A DNA stretch of 36,366 bases. Source: Spirochaetes bacterium RBG_16_49_21 (GTDB taxonomy: Bacteria; Spirochaetota; UBA4802; UBA5550). Location of the stretch: NCBI GenBank assembly GCA_001829495.1, contig MIBJ01000037.1:1-36366 (forward strand). Reading direction: 5' to 3'. Made by a program: the position numbers and the translations under genes. Below, piece after piece: positions 1 to 7,441 of the stretch. Numbering within the stretch: position 1 is the first letter of the stretch; each line of letters starts with the position of its first letter. The notes under the pieces are model-generated. The model was not told the DNA's origin and did not search any database. It saw nothing but the letters and a program-made list of their open reading frames with translations.

Positions 1-14
1 AAAACTACCTCAAA

Positions 15-136
15 TGTCATTGCGAGGAGCACTAGCGACGAAGCAATCTGGCTCGGAATAGAAAAAGGCATTATACATTAACAACAATCATTTTTTTGTA
101 GCATTGCCAGATTGCTTCGCTACGCTCGCAATGACA
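15..136. repeat. Imperfect inverted repeat, MITE-like
   Basis: The left arm (15-52) begins TGTCATTGCGAGGAGC and ends GAAGCAATCTGGC. The right arm (106-136) reads GCCAGATTGCTTCG and ends CTCGCAATGACA, which is the reverse complement of the left arm apart from a few missing bases. The spacer is about 53 nt and AT-rich. Palindromes of this wording are, from memory, dispersed intergenic repeats in many bacterial genomes, so a MITE or REP-like element is inferred. The stretch 137-279 holds no gene; it is AT-rich and presumably carries the promoter of the next operon. Confidence 0.75.
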
Positions 137-279
137 ATGAGTTTGGCAACAAGTCTAATTTTGATCCGGTGAATTACATTAAATAATCTTTGCGTCTTGA
201 TGTTTTTGTGAGAAAATAAATAATTGATGTTGCATAAAATTTTTCTCAAGACGAATATTTATCTTTAAAGGATAAGTAT

Positions 280-951
280 ATGCTCTTAAGCATCGATAGG
301 GTGTTACAATTACTCGCCGAAGGGAAGAGCCTGGACAAGATTGCGGAACTGGCCCATTGCTCTGTTACCAACGTCGTTGAGGTGATTGAAGAAGCGCGGG
401 AAATCATAAACCGGCATGAAAAGCCTGCGGCGCGGAAGAAGATTATTATAAAAAGAAGCGCGGATACGGACGGGGCGGACGATCCGGGCGTGCCCCCGGA
501 TGATGAAGCATCCGGGAATATTTTTACCGGAGCGGAGCTGTCGACGATTCCGCTTAACTCATCCCTGACCATGTACATCGACGGCGCCTCCAGCGGCAAC
601 CCGGGACCCGCCGGGATCGGCATACTGATAGTGGATCAGGATGGAAGGCAGGTGGGAAAGATATCGGCGTATATCGGAAAGCGCACCAACAATTTCGCCG
701 AATATACCGCCTTGATCAGGGCACTGAAGATCGCCCGGTATTTTACAACAAGAGTTTTAAAAATCCGCACCGATTCCGAGCTCATCGCCAAGCAGATGAG
801 CGGTGAATACAAGGTCAAGAACGACCAGATCAAAAAACTTTACGACCAGGCTGCGGCTCTGGTTAAGATGTTCAATACCTGTAAAATAGAGCATATCCCC
901 CGGAATCTGAACGAAAAAGCCGATTACCTTGCCAAAAAGGCGGTCCGGTAA
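280..951 (+). CDS. RNase HI family protein with N-terminal HTH-like segment
   Basis: Predicted ribonuclease H that would cleave the RNA strand of RNA-DNA hybrids in the cytoplasm. The RNase H domain spans about residues 96-220. The motif YIDGASSGNPGPAG carries the first catalytic Asp (D101), NNFAEYTAL carries E141, RTDSEL carries D165, and NEKADYL gives the fourth acidic residue (D215). Residues 1-45 form a helical segment (SLDKIAELAHCSVTNVVEVI) that looks like a small helix-turn-helix, followed by a charged linker of about 45 residues. The total of 223 aa exceeds the roughly 150 aa of a bare RNase HI because of that extension. The ATG follows AAAGGA at a spacing of 7. recJ starts 4 nt downstream, so the pair is probably co-transcribed. 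Confidence 0.88.
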   Translation: MLLSIDRVLQLLAEGKSLDKIAELAHCSVTNVVEVIEEAREIINRHEKPAARKKIIIKRSADTDGADDPGVPPDDEASGNIFTGAELSTIPLNSSLTMYIDGASSGNPGPAGIGILIVDQDGRQVGKISAYIGKRTNNFAEYTALIRALKIARYFTTRVLKIRTDSELIAKQMSGEYKVKNDQIKKLYDQAAALVKMFNTCKIEHIPRNLNEKADYLAKKAVR

Positions 952-955
952 CGGG

Positions 956-3019
956 ATGAAGCCGACCTACGCCATTCCGGATGTGGACCATAATGCAGTA
1001 TCGATGCACGCCGGGCTTTTCGGCCTGGACGGAAAACTGATCCGGATTTTGCACGCCAGGGGATACGATACGCCGGAGAAAATCGACAAGTTCCTCTATT
1101 CTCCCCTGTCGGATTTATACAGCCCGTTTTTGATCTCCGGGATGTTCCCGGCGGTAAGCAGAATACGGAGAGCGGTGACGTCAGGCGAGCGGATCGGGAT
1201 ATTTGCGGATTCAGACCTTGACGGGATCACGGGGCTCGCGGTTTTCTACGAGCTCTTTGGCCGGATGAAAATAGTCCCTTTCGTCAGATATTTGAAGAAT
1301 GACGAGACATACGGCATGACGCGGGAGATCGTCGATGAGTTCCGCGACCAGGGCGTCTCCCTGCTCATAACCGTCGATTCAGGAATCAGGGATACAGCGG
1401 AAATCGCCTATGCCCGCTCCCGGGGCATTGACGTAATCGTGTCGGACCACCATGAACAGGACGCGGAACTGCCCGACGCCATCATTATAAACCCAAAAAT
1501 GGAGAGCGGCAATTATCCCTTCAAGCACCTCGCCGGAGTGGGAATCGCTTTTAAGATATGCCATGCCCTGCTCTTAAGCTATCTTCCTTCGTACAACAGG
1601 CTCTTTTTGATTATCACGAAAGCGGATGGCCGGTATTATATGTCCTCCATCCGGAACTGCATAGTAGAGCAGATACGAACAGCCGCAGGGATGGAGCAGA
1701 TCATGGAACTGCTGGATTCGGAAACCGGCGACCCGATTACCCTGTTGCATGAAGCAGGAGACCGGGGTGACGATGTCGCATCCCGTTGCAAGGGGGGCGG
1801 AGTATTCGACTTCTGCGGATTCATCGCGAGCATACTTAAATGCGGCGATTCATCACTGGCCGCTATCAGTATCCGGTTGAAGATAAACCGGAAATATCAG
1901 GATTCCCGGATCGGAATGCTGAATTCAATATTTCTGCAAACCCAGATGCTGGCGCCGGACAAGATATACGCGTTCATGCAGGCCGCTATAGGGCTCGTGT
2001 CGATCGGAAGCATCGCCGACCTGGTCCCGCTGATTGATGAGAACAGAATCCTCGCAAAATTCGGGATCGAGGCCCTCAATCGGACGAAGCATCCCGGCCT
2101 GTCGCTCTTGTATCCGGATGCGCGGATAAATTCAAAGACGATCGGATGGAGCATCGCGCCGCTTCTCAATACACCCGGAAGGCTCGGCATGACGGATCTC
2201 ACTGCCAATTTTTTCATACAGAGCGACCCGGAGGCCCTTCGGCCGATAATATCCGAAATCAGCGCGCTCAATGAAGCCAGGAAAAACACCCTGAATCAGA
2301 TCTATGCCAGGATCACGGAAGACATTAAAAAGGGGACGCTGGATTCAAGCGGTAACATCGTTTATGTTAAAACCGATGAGATACCGGATGGATTCGCCGG
2401 TTTGCTGGCGAGCCGCATAGCCGACAATGTGGGGAAACCGGTCATTCTTGTGGTATTTCCGGGCAAGAATGGAATTGTCAAAGGCTCGGGCAGGGCCGGG
2501 GAGGGGATTAATTTTTTCTCTTATGTCGAGCGGTTCAGCGGCAGGTTTGTGCGGATCGGCGGGCATGAGCAGGCCTTTGGCTTTACCGCCAAGGCGCAGG
2601 AGATCGATGACATTGCAGCTTCAATTGAAAGCTCATTCAGCGATCATCCTGCTCAGGGGAAGCCGGCGGCGGTTGACTGCGAGCTTGAAATCGGCGGCAT
2701 AAATGTCGTTTTCATCAAACAGCTTGAAATCCTTGAGCCGTACGGCAACGGGAACGCGGAGCCGATATTTCGATCGACCAATCTTTGCTTTGAATCCTTT
2801 ACCCTGTTCGGGAATAATCACGGAAAATACCTGATAGCCGAGAATAATCCTCTGAGCGCGGTGGGGTGGGGAATGGGCCCGATTATGAAAGATTATTTCA
2901 AGGCCGGCAGGCCTCTCGACGTCATTTACCGGCTGGAGGCTAATGAATACAACGGAACCGTATACCCGCGCATGATTCTCATCGATATCCGGTTTTCCGA
3001 TAAAATTTATGAGCCGTAG
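956..3019 (+). CDS. recJ: Single-stranded-DNA-specific exonuclease RecJ
   Basis: DHH/DHHA1-family 5'-3' single-strand exonuclease of recombination and repair. Visible motifs, numbered from the ATG at 956, are FADSDLDG (about 83-90), LLITVDSGI (about 136-144), the DHH signature in VSDHHEQD (164-166), the AGVGIAFK helix, and the DHHA1 motif GSGRAGEG followed by GGHEQAFGF. An in-frame TTG at 929 lies inside rnhA; the ATG at 956 is preferred because it clears the upstream stop by 4 nt. At 687 aa it is roughly 110 residues longer than a typical RecJ. The excess lies between AGVGIAFK and GSIADLVPL (about residues 207-341). I recall similar insertions in spirochaete RecJ proteins, but cannot verify this here. 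Confidence 0.9.
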   Translation: MKPTYAIPDVDHNAVSMHAGLFGLDGKLIRILHARGYDTPEKIDKFLYSPLSDLYSPFLISGMFPAVSRIRRAVTSGERIGIFADSDLDGITGLAVFYELFGRMKIVPFVRYLKNDETYGMTREIVDEFRDQGVSLLITVDSGIRDTAEIAYARSRGIDVIVSDHHEQDAELPDAIIINPKMESGNYPFKHLAGVGIAFKICHALLLSYLPSYNRLFLIITKADGRYYMSSIRNCIVEQIRTAAGMEQIMELLDSETGDPITLLHEAGDRGDDVASRCKGGGVFDFCGFIASILKCGDSSLAAISIRLKINRKYQDSRIGMLNSIFLQTQMLAPDKIYAFMQAAIGLVSIGSIADLVPLIDENRILAKFGIEALNRTKHPGLSLLYPDARINSKTIGWSIAPLLNTPGRLGMTDLTANFFIQSDPEALRPIISEISALNEARKNTLNQIYARITEDIKKGTLDSSGNIVYVKTDEIPDGFAGLLASRIADNVGKPVILVVFPGKNGIVKGSGRAGEGINFFSYVERFSGRFVRIGGHEQAFGFTAKAQEIDDIAASIESSFSDHPAQGKPAAVDCELEIGGINVVFIKQLEILEPYGNGNAEPIFRSTNLCFESFTLFGNNHGKYLIAENNPLSAVGWGMGPIMKDYFKAGRPLDVIYRLEANEYNGTVYPRMILIDIRFSDKIYEP

Positions 3020-3087
3020 AGAATTTTATGTTTGACGTGCGGGTATCGGATCAATAGTATTTATATCAAACACATGGGGGGAACTTG

Positions 3088-3387
3088 ATGGACATTCAAA
3101 TAAAAGAAGAGAGTGATGTCGTCAATATCATGGTCTTCGGCGACATCGAGATGATGAGCATAAAAAATTTCAAGGAAAAGCTGTTCGAGATCGGCAATAA
3201 CCTGGATAAAAATATTGAGATAGATCTTTCCAATGTGGATTATATCGATTCCTCCGGCGTGGGCGTCCTGATCAGTCTCCTGAAATTGCAAAAGAAAAAA
3301 GGAAAAAATCTCAATATAAAAAAAGTCAGCTCCAAGGTCTTGAGCGTCCTGAAATTGAGCTCTCTTTCCGATGTGTTTGAGATGTAA
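3088..3387 (+). CDS. STAS-domain anti-sigma factor antagonist-like protein
   Basis: A 99-residue single-domain STAS protein of the SpoIIAA/anti-anti-sigma type. Such proteins bind a partner-switching kinase and are controlled by phosphorylation of a serine in a DSSG motif. That motif is present as YIDSSGVGVLISL (Ser55/Ser56), preceded by the usual IEIDLSNV strand. The family normally regulates a sigma factor or a signalling output. No anti-sigma kinase or phosphatase lies next to it, so its partner is unknown. The start is the ATG at 3088 behind a GGGGGGA ribosome-binding site; the TTG three bases upstream is ignored. ispF begins 6 nt after the stop, so the two are probably translated from one message. 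Confidence 0.88.
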   Translation: MDIQIKEESDVVNIMVFGDIEMMSIKNFKEKLFEIGNNLDKNIEIDLSNVDYIDSSGVGVLISLLKLQKKKGKNLNIKKVSSKVLSVLKLSSLSDVFEM

Positions 3388-3393
3388 CCCCGG

Positions 3394-3873
3394 ATGGACC
3401 GCCTGCGGATTGGAAACGGATTCGACGTACACCCCTTTGTCATCGGCCGGGATCTGATACTCGGAGGGAAAAAAATCGATTACCGGTTCGGCCTTCAGGG
3501 CCATTCCGACGCCGACGTTCTGATCCATTCAATAATCGACTCCCTGCTCGGCGCGGCCGGTATGGGGGACATCGGAGGAATGTTTCCCGATACCGACAGA
3601 CAGTATAAGGATATCAGCAGCATTAAACTCCTGGCACGGGTCTCGGAAAATCTGAAATCGAGGGACATATCAATAATCAATATCGACTCGGTGATAGTGT
3701 GCCAGGAGCCTAAGGTGGCACCGCATGTGGAAGAGATGAAGCAAAACATTTCCCGCGTATTGGATATCGATGTATCCAGAATAGGAATTAAAGGAAAGAC
3801 GACGGAAGGCCTGGGATTCACCGGAAGGATCGAGGGGATTGCAGCGTATGCCGTATGCCTTGCACACGTGTAA
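3394..3873 (+). CDS. ispF: 2-C-methyl-D-erythritol 2,4-cyclodiphosphate synthase
   Basis: IspF of the MEP isoprenoid pathway converts CDP-methylerythritol 2-phosphate into the cyclodiphosphate with release of CMP. The N-terminal motif [11 protein letters not shown] supplies the zinc-binding Asp and His. [31 protein letters not shown] is the family signature, and the C-terminal [21 protein letters not shown] is the CMP-binding and threonine region; both are given here only as recognition motifs. The length of 159 aa is normal. It is the last gene of the 280-3873 run and is followed by a short stem-loop before the convergent small membrane protein. No ispD lies next to it, although fused or adjacent ispD is common. 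Confidence 0.96.
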   Translation: MDRLRIGNGFDVHPFVIGRDLILGGKKIDYRFGLQGHSDADVLIHSIIDSLLGAAGMGDIGGMFPDTDRQYKDISSIKLLARVSENLKSRDISIINIDSVIVCQEPKVAPHVEEMKQNISRVLDIDVSRIGIKGKTTEGLGFTGRIEGIAAYAVCLAHV

Positions 3874-3879
3874 GGCATG

Positions 3880-3906
3880 TAAGGGCGAGTTTCATGCGCG
3901 CCCTTA
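3880..3906 (+). terminator. Stem-loop between convergent genes
   Basis: TAAGGGCG (3880-3887) pairs perfectly with CGCCCTTA (3899-3906) around an 11-nt loop, right after the ispF stop. There is no clean U-tract on either side. It is a weak or bidirectional terminator candidate between ispF and the convergent gene at 3942. Confidence 0.45.
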
Positions 3907-3941
3907 TGAGACATAATATATCTTATCGGAAGTTAATGATG

Positions 3942-4268
3942 TCAGCCGTGTCTGATCCGGTCGAATAGCTGACTGACCATATTAGTGAAACCCGCCAGCA
4001 CGAGAGCGCTGATAATAACATCGAGCCGGTACCATCTTTGTCCCACCAGGATGATGCCGGTGTTGGTGAAGAGATTGAAGAGATTCGATTTATAGCATAT
4101 CATCCAGGCGAGCAGAAGTATGATAATATCACGGGCGATTTTAACCGATCTGTTTTCGGAGATGTCCCGTAAGATGGTCATGGAAAAGACCGCCATTATA
4201 GCTACTTCAAGCACTACCGCGAAAATGAACAGATAGAAAACATTTTGAATGAGAACGTCAAGTTTCAT
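3942..4268 (-). CDS. Small membrane protein of unknown function
   Basis: A 108-residue hydrophobic protein that I do not recognise. It appears to have three membrane segments: about residues 8-32 (VFYLFIFAVVLEVAIMAVFS), 45-60 (ARDIIILLLAWMICY) and 82-98 (LDVIISALVLAGFTNMV). A basic, polar segment with SENRSVKIAR lies between the first two. The ATG is preceded by GGGAG. It has its own upstream region with a promoter-like pair, so it need not be transcribed with the GcvH-like gene. The regular amino-acid composition and start context support a real gene, but no function can be assigned. Confidence 0.6.
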   Translation of the reverse strand: MKLDVLIQNVFYLFIFAVVLEVAIMAVFSMTILRDISENRSVKIARDIIILLLAWMICYKSNLFNLFTNTGIILVGQRWYRLDVIISALVLAGFTNMVSQLFDRIRHG

Positions 4269-4330
4269 ATTCTACTCCCGTAGTAATAGATTATCTTTTC
4301 TAAACCGGCGGATTGAATAACTGTTGTTAT

Positions 4331-4357
4331 ATTATAAAACCAGTGTATAAAAATCAA
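4331..4357 (-). promoter_or_regulatory. Candidate promoter for the small membrane protein
   Basis: Read on the minus strand, TTGATT (4357-4352) and a perfect TATAAT (4336-4331) are separated by 15 nt, about 65 nt upstream of the ATG at 4268. The spacer is shorter than the ideal 17, so this is only a candidate. Confidence 0.35.
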
Positions 4358-4376
4358 GTTCATTTTATCCCTTGGG

Positions 4377-4772
4377 CTAAAATCCACGAGATTCAATGAA
4401 GTCCCGGTATGAATCGAAATCCAGCAAATCCTTAAATTCATTCGGCTCCTTGACCTCTATTTTAAATATCCATCCATTGTCATACGGCTCTCTGTTGATA
4501 AGCTCCGGATCAAATTCCAATGCCCTGTTTATCTCCGTGATCCTGCCGGAAACGGGCGACTTGAGGTCGAAGATATCCACGTCCGATTCGATGAAGCACA
4601 CTCGTTCATCAATTTTTACTTTCATATTTATTTCCGGGAGATCGACATATACTACATCGTTTATCTTTTCGAGTATGCATTCCGTTAAGCCGCACCTGCC
4701 GACAAACCCGTCATCCATTTCAATCCAAACATGGTCCCGGGTGAATCTTTTATCTTCAGGAAGAGCGGTCAT
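4377..4772 (-). CDS. GcvH-like protein lacking the lipoyl-lysine
   Basis: The protein aligns along its whole length with glycine cleavage system H protein, which carries lipoyl-bound aminomethyl groups between P, T and L proteins. Shared features are FTRDHVWIE, NDVVYVDLPE, PVSGRITEIN, DPELINREPY and NGWIFKI. The canonical lipoylation motif ESVKAxSD reads ESDVDIFD here with no gap, so the modified lysine is replaced by Val (residue 65). The nearest lysine is six positions further on. A normal H protein function is therefore unlikely. No gcvP, gcvT or lipoate ligase is nearby. The ATG at 4772 is chosen over a TTG at 4781, which would add three residues. Family membership is clear; the function is unknown. 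Confidence 0.82.
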   Translation of the reverse strand: MTALPEDKRFTRDHVWIEMDDGFVGRCGLTECILEKINDVVYVDLPEINMKVKIDERVCFIESDVDIFDLKSPVSGRITEINRALEFDPELINREPYDNGWIFKIEVKEPNEFKDLLDFDSYRDFIESRGF

Positions 4773-4781
4773 GGAACCCAA

Positions 4782-5184
4782 GTGTATTTATAATTATTAA
4801 AAAAGATTCTTGACTAATTATTAAGTATGATCTATTGTATACAAAAATTTGTCATGCTCTTTTTAATGATTACGAGGGTTTATCACCGAGAGATGAGGGA
4901 TTATATTTGTTCATCGTCGATACCTTGATCGCATGCGAGAAGTTGATTTATGCCTAGCTGTTCAAATCCCCTCCTAATTAACATCATATTTTAATGTCAG
5001 AGATTTACAAAATTCAAGAATATAATAATTTCAGCAACTATTTAGCCTAATGTAAGATAGCATTAAAAATGCATTAACTATGCCGCAGGCGCCCGCATGA
5101 GGCATAGTTCGCATCGGCTTATTAAATAATCCTTCTTTATAATAAAGGGTTATTTTAAGTATATTATATTTTTCGAGGTGATCT
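4782..5184 (+). other. Gene-free region, likely long structured leader of the RRM gene
   Basis: About 400 nt without a convincing gene. A plus-strand promoter-like pair, TTGACT (4810-4815) and TATTGT (4833-4838), has a 17-nt spacer. Further on, AACTATGCC (5076-5084) pairs perfectly with GGCATAGTT (5101-5109) around a GC-rich 16-nt loop. An imperfect AU-rich inverted repeat follows (about 5122-5157) and contains a TATAAT at 5138-5143. Either the RRM gene has a roughly 340-nt leader from the upstream pair, or it starts near 5150. A short RNA is also possible. A 33-codon ORF here was rejected. Confidence 0.4.
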
Positions 5185-5451
5185 ATGGCTAAACAAATCT
5201 ATGCAGGCAATCTGTCATATCAGATGTCTGATGATATCCTGCGCGATCTCTTTCAGCAGCATGGAGAGGTTACAGCGGTGAAAATCATCAGATACCCTGA
5301 TTCAGGAAAATCGAAGGGATTCGGATTCATTGAAATGGCCAAGGACGAAGACGCCGACAGCGCCATTCAAAAACTCAATGGCGCGGATGTGCTGGGAAGG
5401 AACATCCGCGTAAATATTGCCCGGCCTAAAAGAGACGACCAGGAGCGTTGA
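5185..5451 (+). CDS. RRM-domain RNA-binding protein
   Basis: An 88-residue protein consisting of a single RNA recognition motif of the bacterial Rbp type, which binds single-stranded RNA. RNP2 is IYAGNLSYQM (residues 5-14) and RNP1 is KGFGFIEM (about 45-52), both with the aromatic residues that stack on bases. The acidic and basic tail RPKRDDQER is short, without the Gly-rich extension of some cyanobacterial members. The ATG follows GAGGTGAT at good spacing. Family members are often cold-induced, and the long leader with hairpins upstream would fit post-transcriptional control. Its target RNAs are not predictable. It converges with the heme operon, whose last stop lies 34 nt away. Confidence 0.93.
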   Translation: MAKQIYAGNLSYQMSDDILRDLFQQHGEVTAVKIIRYPDSGKSKGFGFIEMAKDEDADSAIQKLNGADVLGRNIRVNIARPKRDDQER

Positions 5452-5485
5452 GTTTGAGAGTTCAGGTATCATAAGAAATCATAGG

Positions 5486-6169
5486 TCATTCTAAAAGCCC
5501 GCTGCCGGATGACGCAGCATTCGACAGTAAATCTTTAATAAAACTTTTCAGAGAGCCACTCGAATAACACTGAACAAGCTCCCGGAGCAACTCGTCATTA
5601 TTGACGATCCGGGTGAGGAGGCTGCCCCTCTGCGGGGAAGTCAACGTTGCGAATTCTGAATCGCCGGTCAACAGAATTCGCGTTTTTTCAAGCGCCTCAA
5701 GCGTATCCGCGATGGATTCGGGCACCATGCTTTCAATATCTCGGCGGATACGCGCGGCAAGAGCCGGCGATTCGCCGCTTGTGGAAACCGCGACGATCAA
5801 CCCTCCCCTGTTGAACCATGAAGGAACGAAAAAGGTGCAATTCTGCGGATCGTCAACCGCGTTAATAAATATATTATGTTCCCGCGCTTCCTTAAACACC
5901 TCCCTGTTGACGCCTTCGTCGTCGGTTGCCGAGAACACGACAGCCGCTCCCGCACAATCGCCCCGCTTGTAGGTGCGGTTGATAATCTCGATCTTATCCG
6001 GATATAACGCGGCCAGCTCATGCACGGCTTCATGGATCCGCGGTGCTATAACCGTGATCAGGGCGCCGCATTCAAGCAGATCTTTTATTTTACGCAGGGC
6101 GACGGATCCTCCGCCGATAACTATCGCCCGCCGGTCCGATATCCGCAGCATGGCTGGATAAAGCTTCAT
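5486..6169 (-). CDS. Precorrin-2 dehydrogenase / sirohydrochlorin ferrochelatase-like
   Basis: The protein resembles the N-terminal half of CysG (Met8p/SirC family), which oxidises precorrin-2 to sirohydrochlorin with NAD+ and in some members also inserts Fe2+. The dinucleotide motif IVIGGGSVALRKI lies at residues 16-28. SATDDEGVN matches the CysG segment bearing the catalytic Asp, and FFVPSWFNRGGLIVAVSTSGESPALAARIR is the standard continuation of the fold. Its 227 aa suit a stand-alone enzyme. It is the last gene of the operon, with its ATG directly abutting the ahbC stop. No separate chelatase (CbiK/SirB) is in the window. It may therefore be bifunctional, which is an inference. Confidence 0.92.
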   Translation of the reverse strand: MKLYPAMLRISDRRAIVIGGGSVALRKIKDLLECGALITVIAPRIHEAVHELAALYPDKIEIINRTYKRGDCAGAAVVFSATDDEGVNREVFKEAREHNIFINAVDDPQNCTFFVPSWFNRGGLIVAVSTSGESPALAARIRRDIESMVPESIADTLEALEKTRILLTGDSEFATLTSPQRGSLLTRIVNNDELLRELVQCYSSGSLKSFIKDLLSNAASSGSGLLE

Positions 6170-7441
6170 CTATCTTGTCAACTCTTCAGGCATCGTGTAA
6201 TTTTGGCCGGACGCGATTAATTCTTTTATCTTATCCTCACCTAATCCTATTTCCTCATCCGTGAGATAGCATTGCGGATCCGGAGCCCAGGGATCATCGT
6301 ATGTCCTGAAAGCCCTGACCCTCATAGACCCGGTGCACAGCTCCCGGTATCTGCAGAGTCTGCACCTTCCTTTCAGAAATTCGGCCTTGTGTTTCAGGCC
6401 GCGCATCAAGGGGTCGGCCTCATCCGTCCATATCTCCCCGAAAGGACGTTCCCGCACGTTCCCGAATGAATAATCCTGCCAGAACTGGTCCGGATGCACG
6501 TTCCCGAAATAATCGACGTTGGCGATGCCGACCCCGGTCGAATGCGCGCCGCCGCCGTTCCACGCAAGGAGCCGGTACACATCGCGGCCGCGCTCCGGGT
6601 TCGTGTCAGCCAATTTGAGATAGAGATATACGCCGTCCGCATGATTATCTACAGTCAGAATATTGACGTCCAGGCCGCGGTTGAAAAAGTCCCGCGTGCG
6701 GCAGAGGATCGTATCCATGGCGAGTCGTGCTTCCCGATGGGTGAGATCATCGGAGAATAGATCCCCTCCCCTTCCGGAATAGACCAGGTGATAGAAACAG
6801 GCGCGGTTGATCCCCTCTTTTTCAATAAAGTCGAATATCCTGTTCAGATCGGCATAATTCCTCTTCGTAAGGGTGAGCCGCAGGCCGACCCTCTGTCCGA
6901 CGGCTGAACAGTTCTCAAAGCCCCTCATGGCCCGCGAAAACGCGCCCTCCTTTCCGCGGAACCGGTCATTCACCTCCTCCATGCCGTCAAGGCTTATGCC
7001 TACATATACGATTCCCGCGTTCTTGATATCCCGGGCGGTCTGCGGATCGATCAGGGTGCCGTTCGTCGAAAGAACCGGCCGTATGTTTTTCTCAGCAGCG
7101 TGGTCAATGAGCCTGAAGATATCGGTGCGCATGAGCGGCTCCCCTCCTGAAAAGAGAAGCGAGGGAATCCGGAAATCAGCCAGATCATTTATGAGGGAAA
7201 GGCCTTCCTCCGTGGTCATCTCCCCGGAATACGCCTTACTGGATGAGTCCGTGTAGCAGTGCACGCAGTTCAGATTGCACCTTCTCGTAGAGCTCCAGAC
7301 TACGATAGGCCTCCGCTCTCCGGCGCTTCCGGTGCGATTGTGGGGCCTGTTGCCGTGGGAATCCGGCCCTGCATCCGTGCCGTAGCGAAGCGCGTCCCCG
7401 GTCGATCTTCCGCCGCAGTAGAGTTTTCCGATATCGATCAT
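6170..7441 (-). CDS. ahbC: 12,18-didecarboxysiroheme deacetylase AhbC (radical SAM)
   Basis: Radical SAM/SPASM enzyme that would remove the two acetate side chains of 12,18-didecarboxysiroheme to give iron-coproporphyrin III. The start MIDIGKLYCGG followed by GDALRYG is characteristic of AhbC. The radical SAM cluster motif is CNLNCVHC, the SAM-binding GGEP is in LLFSGGEPLMR, and the C-terminal SPASM cysteines are CRLCRYRELC plus a later Cys. The ATG at 7441 is chosen over an in-frame start at 7462. It makes a 4-base ATGA overlap with ahbAB, has a GGAG-rich site just upstream, and matches the family N-terminus. Length is 423 aa. NirJ, the heme d1 relative, is the main alternative; the operon favours AhbC. 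Confidence 0.9.
   Translation of the reverse strand: MIDIGKLYCGGRSTGDALRYGTDAGPDSHGNRPHNRTGSAGERRPIVVWSSTRRCNLNCVHCYTDSSSKAYSGEMTTEEGLSLINDLADFRIPSLLFSGGEPLMRTDIFRLIDHAAEKNIRPVLSTNGTLIDPQTARDIKNAGIVYVGISLDGMEEVNDRFRGKEGAFSRAMRGFENCSAVGQRVGLRLTLTKRNYADLNRIFDFIEKEGINRACFYHLVYSGRGGDLFSDDLTHREARLAMDTILCRTRDFFNRGLDVNILTVDNHADGVYLYLKLADTNPERGRDVYRLLAWNGGGAHSTGVGIANVDYFGNVHPDQFWQDYSFGNVRERPFGEIWTDEADPLMRGLKHKAEFLKGRCRLCRYRELCTGSMRVRAFRTYDDPWAPDPQCYLTDEEIGLGEDKIKELIASGQNYTMPEELTR

Noticed and set aside
4829..4930. 33-codon ORF in the RRM leader region
   Set aside because: No ribosome-binding site and no recognisable composition; more likely non-coding leader.
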